From: Streptomyces roseolilacinus
Lineage (GTDB): Bacteria; Actinomycetota; Actinomycetes; Streptomycetales; Streptomycetaceae
Direction of reading: 5' to 3'
Assembly (NCBI RefSeq): GCF_014649335.1
Contig: NZ_BMSV01000002.1
Location: forward strand, 248,001 to 312,000
DNA length: 64,000 nucleotides
Part shown: piece by piece, positions 34,673 to 43,187 of the stretch
Numbering within the stretch: position 1 is the first letter of the stretch
Layout: the number at the start of each line of letters is the position of its first letter
Translations under genes and position numbers: made by a program
Notes under the pieces: generated by a model
Seen by the model: the letters and a program-made list of their open reading frames with translations, nothing else
Databases searched by the model: none
What the model was told of the DNA's origin: nothing

Positions 34673-36367
34673 TCAGTTCGCGGCGGAGCCCGCGTCGTCC
34701 AGGAGCTTGCGGTACCAGTCGCGCAACTGGTCGCCGCCCTTGCTCCGCCACTCCGACACGGCCTGCTGGACGTCGCTCACCTTCTTGCGGCCGCGCACGA
34801 CGTCGTCCTCCAACTGCTCGAAGTCGTCCGCGAGGTTGGTCCAGCGGTTGGGCTCGGTGACCGTCAGCCCGTAGAAGGCGGTCTTCTTCGTGAAGGCGCC
34901 CATCCGCTGCTGCCACTCGACCTGCGCCTTGACGATGTCGGGGCGGTCGGGGTGCGCGAGGTAGGAGGCCGGGTCGCCGAGCAGGTCGAACGCGCCCGTC
35001 ACCTGGAGGTGGCCGGTGTCGTTCTTGACCGGCATGCCCTTCTGCACCGTGTGGTGGGTGCCCTCGACGCCGTAGTCGGTGAGCAGGCGCTCCTTCGTGC
35101 CGTACGGCGCCGCGCAGAAGTTGGCGACGGCCAGGAAGTCCCGGACGACCGCCTCGGACGCCTGCTTGCTGACGAAGGCGAAGATGTTCGCCGGCTGCTG
35201 GGCGTAGAGCCTCGGCGCCGACCCGTCGTGGCCGAAGACGTCCATGCCGGCCATCGCGAAGTCGGGGTTCTGCGTGGCCTGTTCGATGCTCTTCACGTAC
35301 CAGTGAGACAGGTCGTTGTTGTAGACGAGGACCTGGCCGGCCGTGAACCGGTTGCCGGAGTCGCCCTGGTTCTGCGCCTTGGCGTCGGGGTGCACGACGT
35401 TCGCCGCGTACAGCTTCCGGACCCACTCCAGGGCCTCGAGGTACTCCTCGGTCTCGACCCGGTTGACGAGCTTGCCGTCGACCATGTCCCACCACAGCGC
35501 CTTGTCGCTTCCGGGGAAGACCCCGAAGGCGTTGAACGCGGTCCACTTCATGTCGTCGCAGGCCCACACCTTCGCCTTGGCGCTGGTGGCCTCCTTCGCC
35601 CAGCCCAGGAACTCGTCGGCGCTCCTGGGCACCTGGTAGCCGCGCTGCTCGAAGACGTCCCGCCGGTAGTACGGCACGATGTTGATGACGTAGGAGGCGG
35701 GCATCGGGACGCCGCGCAGCGCGCCGCCGAAGATGGACCGCTGCCAGGCGTCGGTGGGGACGGCCGCCAGGTTCGGGTACTCCTTGACCTTGTCGCCCGA
35801 GAGGTACGGGCCGAGGTCGGCGAACTTGGCGTTGACCGCGCTGGGGATCTTGCCGGTGAGGTTCCAGCCCGGCACGACCACGACGTCCGGTATCTCGCTG
35901 GAGGCCAGTACGGCGCCGAGCTTCTCGTCGTAGGTGTTGCCGTCCTGGTTCTGCCACTGCGTCCGCACGCCGATGGCCTCGTCCATCGCCCGGTACCAGG
36001 GGTTGTCGCTCTTCGGCGGTGAACCCCACAGCGGCGCCATGACCTTGACGGTGCCGCCCTTGCCGAGCTTCCGGGGCACGGAGGCCTTCAGCCGCGCCGT
36101 CGCGATGGCGGTGGTGAACCCGGCGGAGGACCCGTTCTTCGCCGGGATGTCGGGCTTGACGATGTCCTGCGGCACGTACGTCGGGAGGATCCTGGCGGCG
36201 TCCTTGCCCGAGGTGGCGCCGTCCTTCCGCTCGCTCTGCCCGTCCCCGCCGCAGGCGGCGAGCAGGGGCGCCCCGCCCGCCACCGCGGCGGCGACGACCG
36301 CCGTCGAGGACAGGAAGCTCCTCCGGCTGGGGCCGGAGGAGCGGGGGGAGGGGGAGTTCGGCGTCAT
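34673..36367 (-). CDS. Extracellular oligosaccharide-binding lipoprotein (LipO type)
   Basis: 564 residues from the ATG of MTPNSPSPRS, with AAGGG upstream. It has a twin-arginine motif (SRRSFLSS) and lipobox LAAC with Cys39, so it is probably a Tat-exported lipoprotein held on the outer face of the membrane. The long binding fold (PWYRAMDEAIGVRTQWQNQD, DVVVVPGWNLTGKIPS, YVINIVPYYRRDVFEQRGYQ, WYRKLLDDAGSAAN) fits the large LplA/LipO-type receptors for complex oligosaccharides. It is the first gene of the operon that ends with GH12. Xyloglucan oligosaccharide as ligand is inferred from the downstream enzymes. Confidence 0.92.
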   Translation of the reverse strand: MTPNSPSPRSSGPSRRSFLSSTAVVAAAVAGGAPLLAACGGDGQSERKDGATSGKDAARILPTYVPQDIVKPDIPAKNGSSAGFTTAIATARLKASVPRKLGKGGTVKVMAPLWGSPPKSDNPWYRAMDEAIGVRTQWQNQDGNTYDEKLGAVLASSEIPDVVVVPGWNLTGKIPSAVNAKFADLGPYLSGDKVKEYPNLAAVPTDAWQRSIFGGALRGVPMPASYVINIVPYYRRDVFEQRGYQVPRSADEFLGWAKEATSAKAKVWACDDMKWTAFNAFGVFPGSDKALWWDMVDGKLVNRVETEEYLEALEWVRKLYAANVVHPDAKAQNQGDSGNRFTAGQVLVYNNDLSHWYVKSIEQATQNPDFAMAGMDVFGHDGSAPRLYAQQPANIFAFVSKQASEAVVRDFLAVANFCAAPYGTKERLLTDYGVEGTHHTVQKGMPVKNDTGHLQVTGAFDLLGDPASYLAHPDRPDIVKAQVEWQQRMGAFTKKTAFYGLTVTEPNRWTNLADDFEQLEDDVVRGRKKVSDVQQAVSEWRSKGGDQLRDWYRKLLDDAGSAAN

Positions 36368-36501
36368 TGCGTCAACCCTTCGTGGCGCGCCAGGACACCC
36401 GGCGGCGTCCGCCGGTCGGCTGCGGTGTCTGAGACGGAACGTACGGAACTGGCTGATCCGAAGCGTCCACCGACACAGCCGAAGCCGGTCGTGCCGTTCA
36501 G

Positions 36502-36515
36502 TCGAAGCGCTTCGA
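36502..36515. promoter_or_regulatory. LacI operator before the SBP operon
   Basis: TCGAAGCGCTTCGA is a perfect 14-bp palindrome identical to the core of O1 near the LacI gene. It lies about 135 bp upstream of the SBP start, next to a candidate leftward -10. Confidence 0.85.
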
Positions 36516-36671
36516 TGTTGCTGCGAGGTTAAGTGAACGCAACCGGGCGCACAAGGGTGGTCGGCAAGATTCGTCGAAGCGGTGGTTTGTCTTGTCAACC
36601 CTGCGGTGGATGGACGCAATCCAGATGTTGCCGTGGTGTGTCTTGACACCCGTCGGGGAGGCAACCGAGCA

Positions 36672-36685
36672 TCGAAGCGCTTCGA
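36672..36685. promoter_or_regulatory. LacI operator before GH3
   Basis: A second perfect TCGAAGCGCTTCGA lies 36 bp before the GH3 GTG, where a bound repressor would block transcription. A TTGACA is 23 bp upstream. The two operators in this region are 170 bp apart, a spacing compatible with looping. Confidence 0.85.
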
Positions 36686-36721
36686 AAGATCGCTCCTGGA
36701 CATCCGCAAGGGGAACCCCAC

Positions 36722-39577
36722 GTGACCGCAGACCGGCTGCCTTTCCGCGACCCGCAGCTGCCGTTCGGCAAGCGCGTCGACGACCTGCTCGGGCGGCTCA
36801 CGCTCGACGAGCGCATCGCGCTGCTCCACCAGTTCGCGCCCGCCGTGGACCGCCTGGGCGTGCCCGCGTTCCGCACCGGCCAGGAGGCCCTGCACGGCGT
36901 CGCCTGGATGGGCCCGGCCACCGTCTTCCCCCAGGCCGTCGGCCTCGGTGCCACCTGGAACGAGGACCTCGTCCGCCGCGTCGGCGAGGCCGTGTCCACC
37001 GAGGTGCGGGCGATGCGCGCCCGCGACGACCGCGTCGGCCTCAACGTCTGGGCGCCCACCGTCAACCTCCTGCGCCACCCCCTGTGGGGCCGCGGCGAGG
37101 AGGGCTACTCCGAGGACCCCGCCCTCACCTCCGCCATCGCCACCGCCTACACCCGCGGCCTGCGCGGCGACCACCCCGTGTACTGGCGCACCGCCCCGGT
37201 CCTCAAGCACTGGCTCGCCCACAACAACGAGACCGACCGCGACACCGCCTCCGCCTCCGTGCGCCCCCGCGTGCTGCACGAGTACGACCTGCGGGCCTTC
37301 CGCACCGCCGTCGAGGCGGGCGCCGTCGCCGGCGTCATGCCCGCCTACAACCTGGTCAACGGCCGCCCCAACCACGTCTCGCCCTACCTGCGCGAGCACC
37401 TGCGCACCTGGACCGACCGGGAGCTCCTCGTCTGCTCCGACGCGGGCGCGCCCAGCAACCTCGTCGACTCCGAGCACTACTTCGACACCCACGAGGAGGC
37501 CACCGCCGCCGCCCTGCGGGCCGGCGTCGACAGCTTCACCGACCACGGCACCGACGGCTCGAAGACCACCGCCCGGGTGCGCGGCGCCCTCGACCGCGGC
37601 CTCCTGGAGGAGTCCGACGTCGACACCGCCGTGCGCCGCCAGCTCCACGTCCGCCTCGCGCTCGGCGAGTTCGACCCGGACCTCGACCCGTACGCCGGCA
37701 CGGACGCCTTCGACACCGCCGAGCACCGCGCCCTCGCCCTGGAGGCCGCCGAGCAGGCCGTCGTCCTCCTCGCCAACGACGGCCTCCTGCCCTTGGACCC
37801 GGACGCCGGACAACGCGTCGCCGTCGTCGGCCCGCTCGCCGACGAGTGCAAGCTTGACTGGTACAGCGGCACCCTCATCCACCGCTCCAGCCCCCTCGAC
37901 GGGCTCCGCGACCGCTTCGGCGCCGACCGCGTCACCCACGCCGAGGGCGCCGACGTGGTGCGCCTGCGCTGCGCCGCCGGCCTCCTGCGCGTACCCGACG
38001 GCGGCGGCACCGCGGGGACGGCCGCGCGCGGCGCCGAGGGCGCCCTGGATCCGGCCCTGCTCGCCGGGCGCACCGACCTGCCGCCGCTCACCGTCGACGG
38101 GCGGGGCACCGAGTTCGCCCTCACCGACTGGGGCGGCGGCGTGCTCACGCTGCGGGCCCCCGACGGGCACTACCTCTCCGTCGCGGACGACCGCCGCGTA
38201 CGGGCCTCCGCGGACCAGCCGGGCGGCTGGGTCGTGCAGGAGACGTTCCGGCTCGAACCGCACGACGGCGGACACCTCCTTCGGCACCTGGGAACGGGGG
38301 GTCACGTCTCCGTCGCCGCCGACGGCGTGAAGGTTGCCGCCGACGGCGAGGGGGCCCCGGCCGTCTTCGCCGTCGAGACCGTCCGCCGCGGCGCGGACGA
38401 GGTCGCGGCCGCCGCCGGGGCCGCCGACGTCGTCGTCGTCGTCGCCGGCAACGACCCGCACATCAACGGCCGCGAGACCGAGGACCGCACCACGCTCGCC
38501 CTGCCCGAGGCGCAGGACCGGCTCTGGCGCGCCGCCCGCGCCGCCAACCCCCGCACCGTCCTGGTCCTCGCCTCCTCCTACCCGTACGCGGTCCCGGACG
38601 CCGCCGCCGAACTGCCCGCCCTGCTGTGGACCGCCCACGGCGGGCAGGCCGCCGGCACCGCGCTGGCCCGCGTCCTCGCCGGCGACGTCTCCCCGGCCGG
38701 CCGGCTGCCCCAGACCTGGTACGCCGCCGACGCCGACCTGCCCGACCTGTTCGACTACGACGTCATCGGCGGGCGCCAGACCTACCTCTACTTCGACGGC
38801 CGTCCGCTGTTCCCGTTCGGGCACGGCCTGACGTACACGGCGTTCACCTACGCCGACCTCGCCGCGGAGCGCCGCGGCGACACGGTCCGCGTCGCGTTCA
38901 CCGTCGCCAACACCGGTCCCGCCGCCTCCGACGAGGTCGCCCAGGTGTACGCCCGCGCCGTCGACCCGGCCGTCCCGCGGCCGCACCGCGAGCTCGTCGC
39001 CCACCGCCGCGTCCACCTCGCCTCCGGCGCCCGGGAGCGGCTGGAGTTCGAGGTGCCGCTCTGCGCGCTGGGCTTCTGGGACGTCGCCCACGGCCGCTGG
39101 ACGGTGGCGCCGGGGACGTACGCCTTCGAGGCCGCCGCGTCCAGCGCCGACGTCCGGCTCACCGGCACGGTGGAGGTCACCGGGCCCGCGCCCGCCCCCC
39201 GGCCCGTCCTGGAGCGCGGCCTGGACGCCGCCGACTACGACGAGCAGCGGGGCACGCGGATCGCCGACCGGAGCCGGGTCTCGGGCGACTGCGTCACCCC
39301 GGCCGGCGAGGGGGCGGGCGAGCTGCTGTTCCGCGCGTGTGACCTCGGCGCCGGGGCCGCGTCCGCCGCCCTGGAGGTGTCCGGCACCGGCGCGGTCACC
39401 CTCGCCCTCGGCGACGGCACGCCCCTGGCGTCCGCCGACGTCGCGGTGCCGGGCGGCCCGTACGCCTACACGCGGGTCCACGTCCCGGTCGAGGCGGCCG
39501 GCGTGCGGGACCTGCGGATCGGCCTGACCGGCACGGTGCGGCTCGCCACCGTCGCCTTCACCCGCGCGGAGTCCTGA
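36722..39577 (+). CDS. Cytoplasmic GH3 beta-glucosidase/beta-xylosidase with fascin-like insert and C-terminal CBM6-like domain
   Basis: 951 residues. The GH3 N-terminal barrel has GLNVWAPTVNLLRHPLWGRG, VLKHWLAHNNETDR and nucleophile Asp240 in VCSDAGAPSN. The second GH3 domain is split: after LDWYSGTLIHRSSPLDGLRD comes a beta-trefoil fascin-like segment (about 465-560; APDGHYLSVADDRRVRASAD, LRHLGTGGHVSVAADG), then GNDPHINGRETEDRTTLALP. A fibronectin III-like domain follows (PFGHGLTYTAFTYADL), then a CBM6-like jelly roll (YDEQRGTRIADRSRVSGDCV). No signal peptide, so it trims imported oligosaccharides. GH3 substrate cannot be fixed from sequence. It is under the LacI operator and diverges from the SBP operon. 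Confidence 0.9.
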   Translation: MTADRLPFRDPQLPFGKRVDDLLGRLTLDERIALLHQFAPAVDRLGVPAFRTGQEALHGVAWMGPATVFPQAVGLGATWNEDLVRRVGEAVSTEVRAMRARDDRVGLNVWAPTVNLLRHPLWGRGEEGYSEDPALTSAIATAYTRGLRGDHPVYWRTAPVLKHWLAHNNETDRDTASASVRPRVLHEYDLRAFRTAVEAGAVAGVMPAYNLVNGRPNHVSPYLREHLRTWTDRELLVCSDAGAPSNLVDSEHYFDTHEEATAAALRAGVDSFTDHGTDGSKTTARVRGALDRGLLEESDVDTAVRRQLHVRLALGEFDPDLDPYAGTDAFDTAEHRALALEAAEQAVVLLANDGLLPLDPDAGQRVAVVGPLADECKLDWYSGTLIHRSSPLDGLRDRFGADRVTHAEGADVVRLRCAAGLLRVPDGGGTAGTAARGAEGALDPALLAGRTDLPPLTVDGRGTEFALTDWGGGVLTLRAPDGHYLSVADDRRVRASADQPGGWVVQETFRLEPHDGGHLLRHLGTGGHVSVAADGVKVAADGEGAPAVFAVETVRRGADEVAAAAGAADVVVVVAGNDPHINGRETEDRTTLALPEAQDRLWRAARAANPRTVLVLASSYPYAVPDAAAELPALLWTAHGGQAAGTALARVLAGDVSPAGRLPQTWYAADADLPDLFDYDVIGGRQTYLYFDGRPLFPFGHGLTYTAFTYADLAAERRGDTVRVAFTVANTGPAASDEVAQVYARAVDPAVPRPHRELVAHRRVHLASGARERLEFEVPLCALGFWDVAHGRWTVAPGTYAFEAAASSADVRLTGTVEVTGPAPAPRPVLERGLDAADYDEQRGTRIADRSRVSGDCVTPAGEGAGELLFRACDLGAGAASAALEVSGTGAVTLALGDGTPLASADVAVPGGPYAYTRVHVPVEAAGVRDLRIGLTGTVRLATVAFTRAES

Positions 39578-39689
39578 CCGCCGGCCGGTCGCGCCGCGGA
39601 CCGGTCCCGCCCGGCGCCGCCCACCCCGCCCCGCCTCCTGCCGCGGCCGCCGGACTGCGGCCCGGGGGCGGGCGGGGCAGGCTGGATGG

Positions 39690-41888
39690 GTGGAGCGCAG
39701 CGCGGGGCAGGAGACCGGTGAGCTGGGCGCCGCCCTGGCCGCCGTCATGGAGGACACCGGCGCTTCCGTCGGCATGCTCTACCTGCTGCCGCCCGGGGAC
39801 CGCGCCCTGCGCCTCGCCGTGCTCAGCGGCGCCCCCCTGGGCGTGGCGGCGCACTGGACGCGGGTCGGGCCCGGCGACCCGCTCCCGGTCGCGGACGCCG
39901 TGGCCGAGCGGCGCGCGGTGTGGGTCGGCGACCAGGAGGAGATGGCCCGCCGCTACCCGCGCCCGGGCCTCGTCCTGCCCTACCGCTTCGCCCTGGGCGC
40001 CTTCCCGATCACCACCGGCACCACCGTCTGGGGCGGCCTCGTCGTCCTGTGGCCCGGCCACCACCCGCCCGCCCTGCCGGAGGCCGAGGAACGGGCGGTA
40101 CGGGCCGGCACCGACCGGATGGCCGCCGTGCTGGAGCGCGCGGCGGCCGCCGGGACGCCCCTGCAGCCCCCGCGGCCGCCCCTGGTCGTCCACCCGCGGC
40201 CGCCCGCACCCGAACCGCACCAGGCGGCGGCCGCCGCCGCCTTCGCCGACCGCCTGCCCGGCGGCAGCTGCGCCCTGGACCTGGACGGCCGGATCACCTT
40301 CGTCACGCGGGGCGCCGCCGAGCTGCTCGGGGTCCCCGTGCCCCGCCTCCTGGGCACCCTGCCGTGGGAGGCGCTGCCCTGGATGGACGTCCCGACCGCC
40401 GAGGACCGCTACCGCGCGGCCGTCGTCAGCCGGGAGCCGACCGCGTTCACCGCCGTACGCCCGCCCGGCCGCCGGCTCCGCTTCCACCTCCACCCCGACA
40501 CCACCGGCGTCAGCGTCCGCATCACCCCCGCCCCCGGCGACCCCGACGGCGGGCCGGGGACGGGGGAGGGGGCCGCCCCGGCCGACGCCGCGTACGACCC
40601 CGCCCCGGAGGCCGGAACCGTCCCGGAGGGCGGGATCGTCGGCCGCGCGGGCGCCCTCTACCACCTGGTGCACCTCGCGGCCACGCTCACCGAGGCCGTG
40701 AGCGTCCAGGACGTCGCCGAGCAGACGGCCGAGCAGATGACCCCGGCGCTCGGCGCCCGGTCCCTCGCCCTCCTCCTGGCCGAGGACGGCCGGCTGCGGC
40801 TGGTCGGCGAGAGCGGCTGCGACCCGGAACTCGCCGCGTGCCTCCACTCCGTCCCGCTGACCTCCGACTCCCCGGTCGTCCGGGTCCTCGTCGGCCGCAC
40901 GCCCCTCTTCTTCAACGACGCGCGGGAGCTGCACCGCGTCTGCCCCGGAGCCGTGCCCCCGTCGGCCGGGGAGGCGTGGGCCTTCCTGCCGCTCGTCGCC
41001 TCCGGCCGCCCCGTCGGCTCCCTCGTCGTCGGCTACGCGCGCCCCCGCGCCCTCGGCTCCGCCGCGCGCGCCATCCTCACCTCGCTCGCCGGACTCGTCG
41101 CCCAGGCCATGGACCGCGCACGCCTGTACGACGTCAAGCACGACCTCGCCCACAGCCTCCAGGCGGCGCTGCTGCCGCACAGCCTGCCGCGCGTGCCGGG
41201 CCTCGACATCGCGGCCCGCTACCTGCCCGCGGGCGTCGGCGTGGGCATCGGAGGGGACTTCTACGACGTCATCCGGCTCGGCGAGACCACCGCGGCCGTG
41301 GCCATCGGCGACGTCCAGGGCCACAACGTCGACGCCGCCGCCCTCATGGGCCAGGTCCGCACCGCCGTCCACGCCACCGCGGGCGCGCCGCCCGGCGAGG
41401 TGCTCGCCCGCACCAACCGCCTGCTGATCGACCTCGACCCGGGCCTGTTCACCAGCTGCCTCTACGCCCACCTCGACCTGGCCCGGCACCGTGCCGTGAT
41501 CGCCACCGCCGGGCACCCGCCGCCGCTGTGCCGCCGCCCCGACGGGACCACCGGCACTCTCGACGTGCCGCCCGGCCTCGTCCTCGGCATCGACCCGGCG
41601 GCCACCTACCCGGCCACCGAACTGCCCCTGGAACCCGGCACCCTCCTGGCCCTCTACACGGACGGGCTGGTCGAGGTCCCCGGCGTCGGGTTCGACGAGG
41701 CCGTCGACGAGCTCGCCCACCGGCTCGCCCGCGGTGACGCCCGCCACATGGACGCCCTCGCCGACGCCCTGGTGGGGCACGCCCAGCGCTCCGCGCCCCG
41801 CAACGACGACATCGCCCTCGTCGTCCTCCGCACCCACGACGCGGCCGACGCGGCGGCCGACGCGGCCGGCGCGCCCCGGGAGGGGTGA
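39690..41888 (+). CDS. GAF-PAS-GAF-PP2C (SpoIIE) phosphatase
   Basis: 732 residues from GTG. An N-terminal GAF-like domain (about 10-150), a PAS-like segment (FADRLPGGSCALDLDGRITF, about 185-270), a second GAF (about 315-465) and the SpoIIE-type PP2C domain (about 475-720; YLPAGVGVGIGGDFYDVIRL, AIGDVQGHNVDAAALMGQVR, LYTDGLVEVPG, RNDDIALVVLRT) follow in order. Metal-binding aspartates are present. It lacks the HATPase domain carried by the other SpoIIE protein at 17-19 kb. It probably dephosphorylates an anti-anti-sigma factor in response to a GAF or PAS signal. It follows GH3 by 112 bp but has no shared operator. Confidence 0.9.
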   Translation: MERSAGQETGELGAALAAVMEDTGASVGMLYLLPPGDRALRLAVLSGAPLGVAAHWTRVGPGDPLPVADAVAERRAVWVGDQEEMARRYPRPGLVLPYRFALGAFPITTGTTVWGGLVVLWPGHHPPALPEAEERAVRAGTDRMAAVLERAAAAGTPLQPPRPPLVVHPRPPAPEPHQAAAAAAFADRLPGGSCALDLDGRITFVTRGAAELLGVPVPRLLGTLPWEALPWMDVPTAEDRYRAAVVSREPTAFTAVRPPGRRLRFHLHPDTTGVSVRITPAPGDPDGGPGTGEGAAPADAAYDPAPEAGTVPEGGIVGRAGALYHLVHLAATLTEAVSVQDVAEQTAEQMTPALGARSLALLLAEDGRLRLVGESGCDPELAACLHSVPLTSDSPVVRVLVGRTPLFFNDARELHRVCPGAVPPSAGEAWAFLPLVASGRPVGSLVVGYARPRALGSAARAILTSLAGLVAQAMDRARLYDVKHDLAHSLQAALLPHSLPRVPGLDIAARYLPAGVGVGIGGDFYDVIRLGETTAAVAIGDVQGHNVDAAALMGQVRTAVHATAGAPPGEVLARTNRLLIDLDPGLFTSCLYAHLDLARHRAVIATAGHPPPLCRRPDGTTGTLDVPPGLVLGIDPAATYPATELPLEPGTLLALYTDGLVEVPGVGFDEAVDELAHRLARGDARHMDALADALVGHAQRSAPRNDDIALVVLRTHDAADAAADAAGAPREG

Positions 41889-41937
41889 GGACGCCCGCCG
41901 CGGCCCGGCCGGCGGCTCCCCGCACCGCGGCACACGG

Positions 41938-41972
41938 CGCGGCACGGGCACCGGTGCGGCGCCCGTGCCGCG
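41938..41972. terminator. 12-bp stem hairpin between convergent SpoIIE and epimerase genes
   Basis: 41938-41949 (CGCGGCACGGGC) pairs perfectly with 41961-41972, with an 11-base loop that contains ACCGGT. It lies midway between two convergent stop codons and can end both transcripts. Confidence 0.7.
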
Positions 41973-41994
41973 GCACGTCATCCGGTGAAGCGGC

Positions 41995-43146
41995 TCACCG
42001 GGCCGAGAAGCGGTGCACGGTCGTCGACCGGTACGTCTCGCCCGGCCGCAGCACCGTCGACGGGAAGTCCGGCTTGTTCGGCGAGTCCGGGAAGTGCTGG
42101 GTCTCCAGGCACAGCCCGTCGCCCTGCCGGTAGGTGCGCCCCGACGGCCCGGACAGCGTGCCGTCGAGGAAGTTCCCCGAGTAGAACTGCAGGCCCGGCT
42201 CGGTCGTCGTGATCCGCAGGGTCCGGCCCGACCCGGGGTCGCGCAGCGTCGCCGCGTACCCGGGGGCGCGGGTGGTGCCCTTGTCGAGGACCCAGTTGTG
42301 GTCGTACCCCTGCGCGCCGACCAGCTGCGGGTGGGCGGTGCGGATGTCGCGGCCGATCGGCTTGCCGTGCCGGAAGTCGAAGGGCGTGCCCGCCACCCCC
42401 GCCAGCTCCCCGGTCGGGATCAGCGTCGCGTCGGTCGGCGTGTAGCGGGACGCGGCGAGCCGCAGCTCGTGGCCGAGGACGTCGCCGGAGCCCTCGCCGG
42501 CGAGGTTGAAGTACGTGTGGTTGGTCAGGTTGACGACGGTGGGCCGGTCGGTGGTGGCCGCGTAGTCGATCCGCCAGTCGCCGTCCCCGGTCAGGGTGTA
42601 CGTGACGGTCGTGGCGAGCCGGCCCGGGTGGCCCATCTCGCCGTCGGCGCTCACGTACCGCAGCACCAGGCCGACCCCGGCGGGGGAGCGGAACGGCTCC
42701 ACGTCCCACACCCGCTTGTCGAAGCCGGCCGCCCCGCCGTGCAGGCTGTTCGGCCCGTCGTTCACCGACAGCCGGTACTCGCGCCCGTCCAGGGTGTAGC
42801 GGCCGCCGCCGATCCGGTTGCCGTACCGGCCGATGAGCGCCCCGAAGTACGGGCTGGACGCCACGTAGTCCTCGAGCCGGTCGAAGCCCAGCGACACGTT
42901 GGCGTACCGGCCGCGCCGGTCCGGTACCTCCAGCGACTGGACGATGCCGCCGTACGACAGCACCCGCATGCGCGTGCCGCCGTTCTCCAGCGTCCAGCGG
43001 TGGACCGGCGTGCCGTCGGCGAGGGTGCCGAAGAGTTCCTTCACGGGTGCTCCGCCTTCCTTCGCGTGGGCGGTGCCCGGGGCGGCGACCGCGGTGAGGC
43101 CCGCGGCGGCGGCCGCCGCCAGGACGGTGCGTCTGCTCGTTTCCAT
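41995..43146 (-). CDS. Exported aldose 1-epimerase (galactose mutarotase)
   Basis: 383 residues from the ATG of METSRRTVLA, with AAGGAG upstream. A twin-arginine signal (TSRRTVLAAAAAAGLTAVAA) ends near residue 28, so the enzyme is probably secreted. The mature part has the GalM signatures RYGNRIGGGRYTLDGREYRL, NDGPNSLHGG, VNLTNHTYFNLAG, QGYDHNWVLD and GLQFYSGNFLDG. It interconverts alpha and beta anomers of aldoses such as galactose, glucose, arabinose or xylose. It is the last gene of the U32-chvE-mmsA-mmsB operon, 41 bp after mmsB, so it may supply the anomer the importer prefers. Confidence 0.92.
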   Translation of the reverse strand: METSRRTVLAAAAAAGLTAVAAPGTAHAKEGGAPVKELFGTLADGTPVHRWTLENGGTRMRVLSYGGIVQSLEVPDRRGRYANVSLGFDRLEDYVASSPYFGALIGRYGNRIGGGRYTLDGREYRLSVNDGPNSLHGGAAGFDKRVWDVEPFRSPAGVGLVLRYVSADGEMGHPGRLATTVTYTLTGDGDWRIDYAATTDRPTVVNLTNHTYFNLAGEGSGDVLGHELRLAASRYTPTDATLIPTGELAGVAGTPFDFRHGKPIGRDIRTAHPQLVGAQGYDHNWVLDKGTTRAPGYAATLRDPGSGRTLRITTTEPGLQFYSGNFLDGTLSGPSGRTYRQGDGLCLETQHFPDSPNKPDFPSTVLRPGETYRSTTVHRFSAR

Positions 43147-43187
43147 TGCGGCTCCTTGGGACGGGGGGATGGCCGGCGGCCGGGAGG

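Larger units (their letters stand above)
36368..36721. other. 354-bp divergent control region of the SBP operon and GH3
   Basis: No gene is supported. It contains two perfect LacI operators, listed separately, and a half-site TCGAAGCG (36574-36581). Candidate promoter elements are TTGACA at 36643-36648 upstream of GH3, and TTGCGT-17-AACATC reading leftward, whose -10 abuts the operator at 36502. The composition is less GC-rich than the flanking genes. Confidence 0.7.

Noticed and set aside
36368..39775. The minus-strand reading frame of the binding lipoprotein stays open for about 3.4 kb upstream, antisense to GH3.
   Set aside because: The signal peptide, lipobox and ribosome binding site fix the start at 36367. 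The upstream part is low-complexity and antisense to a well-supported GH3 gene; long open antisense frames are expected at this GC content.
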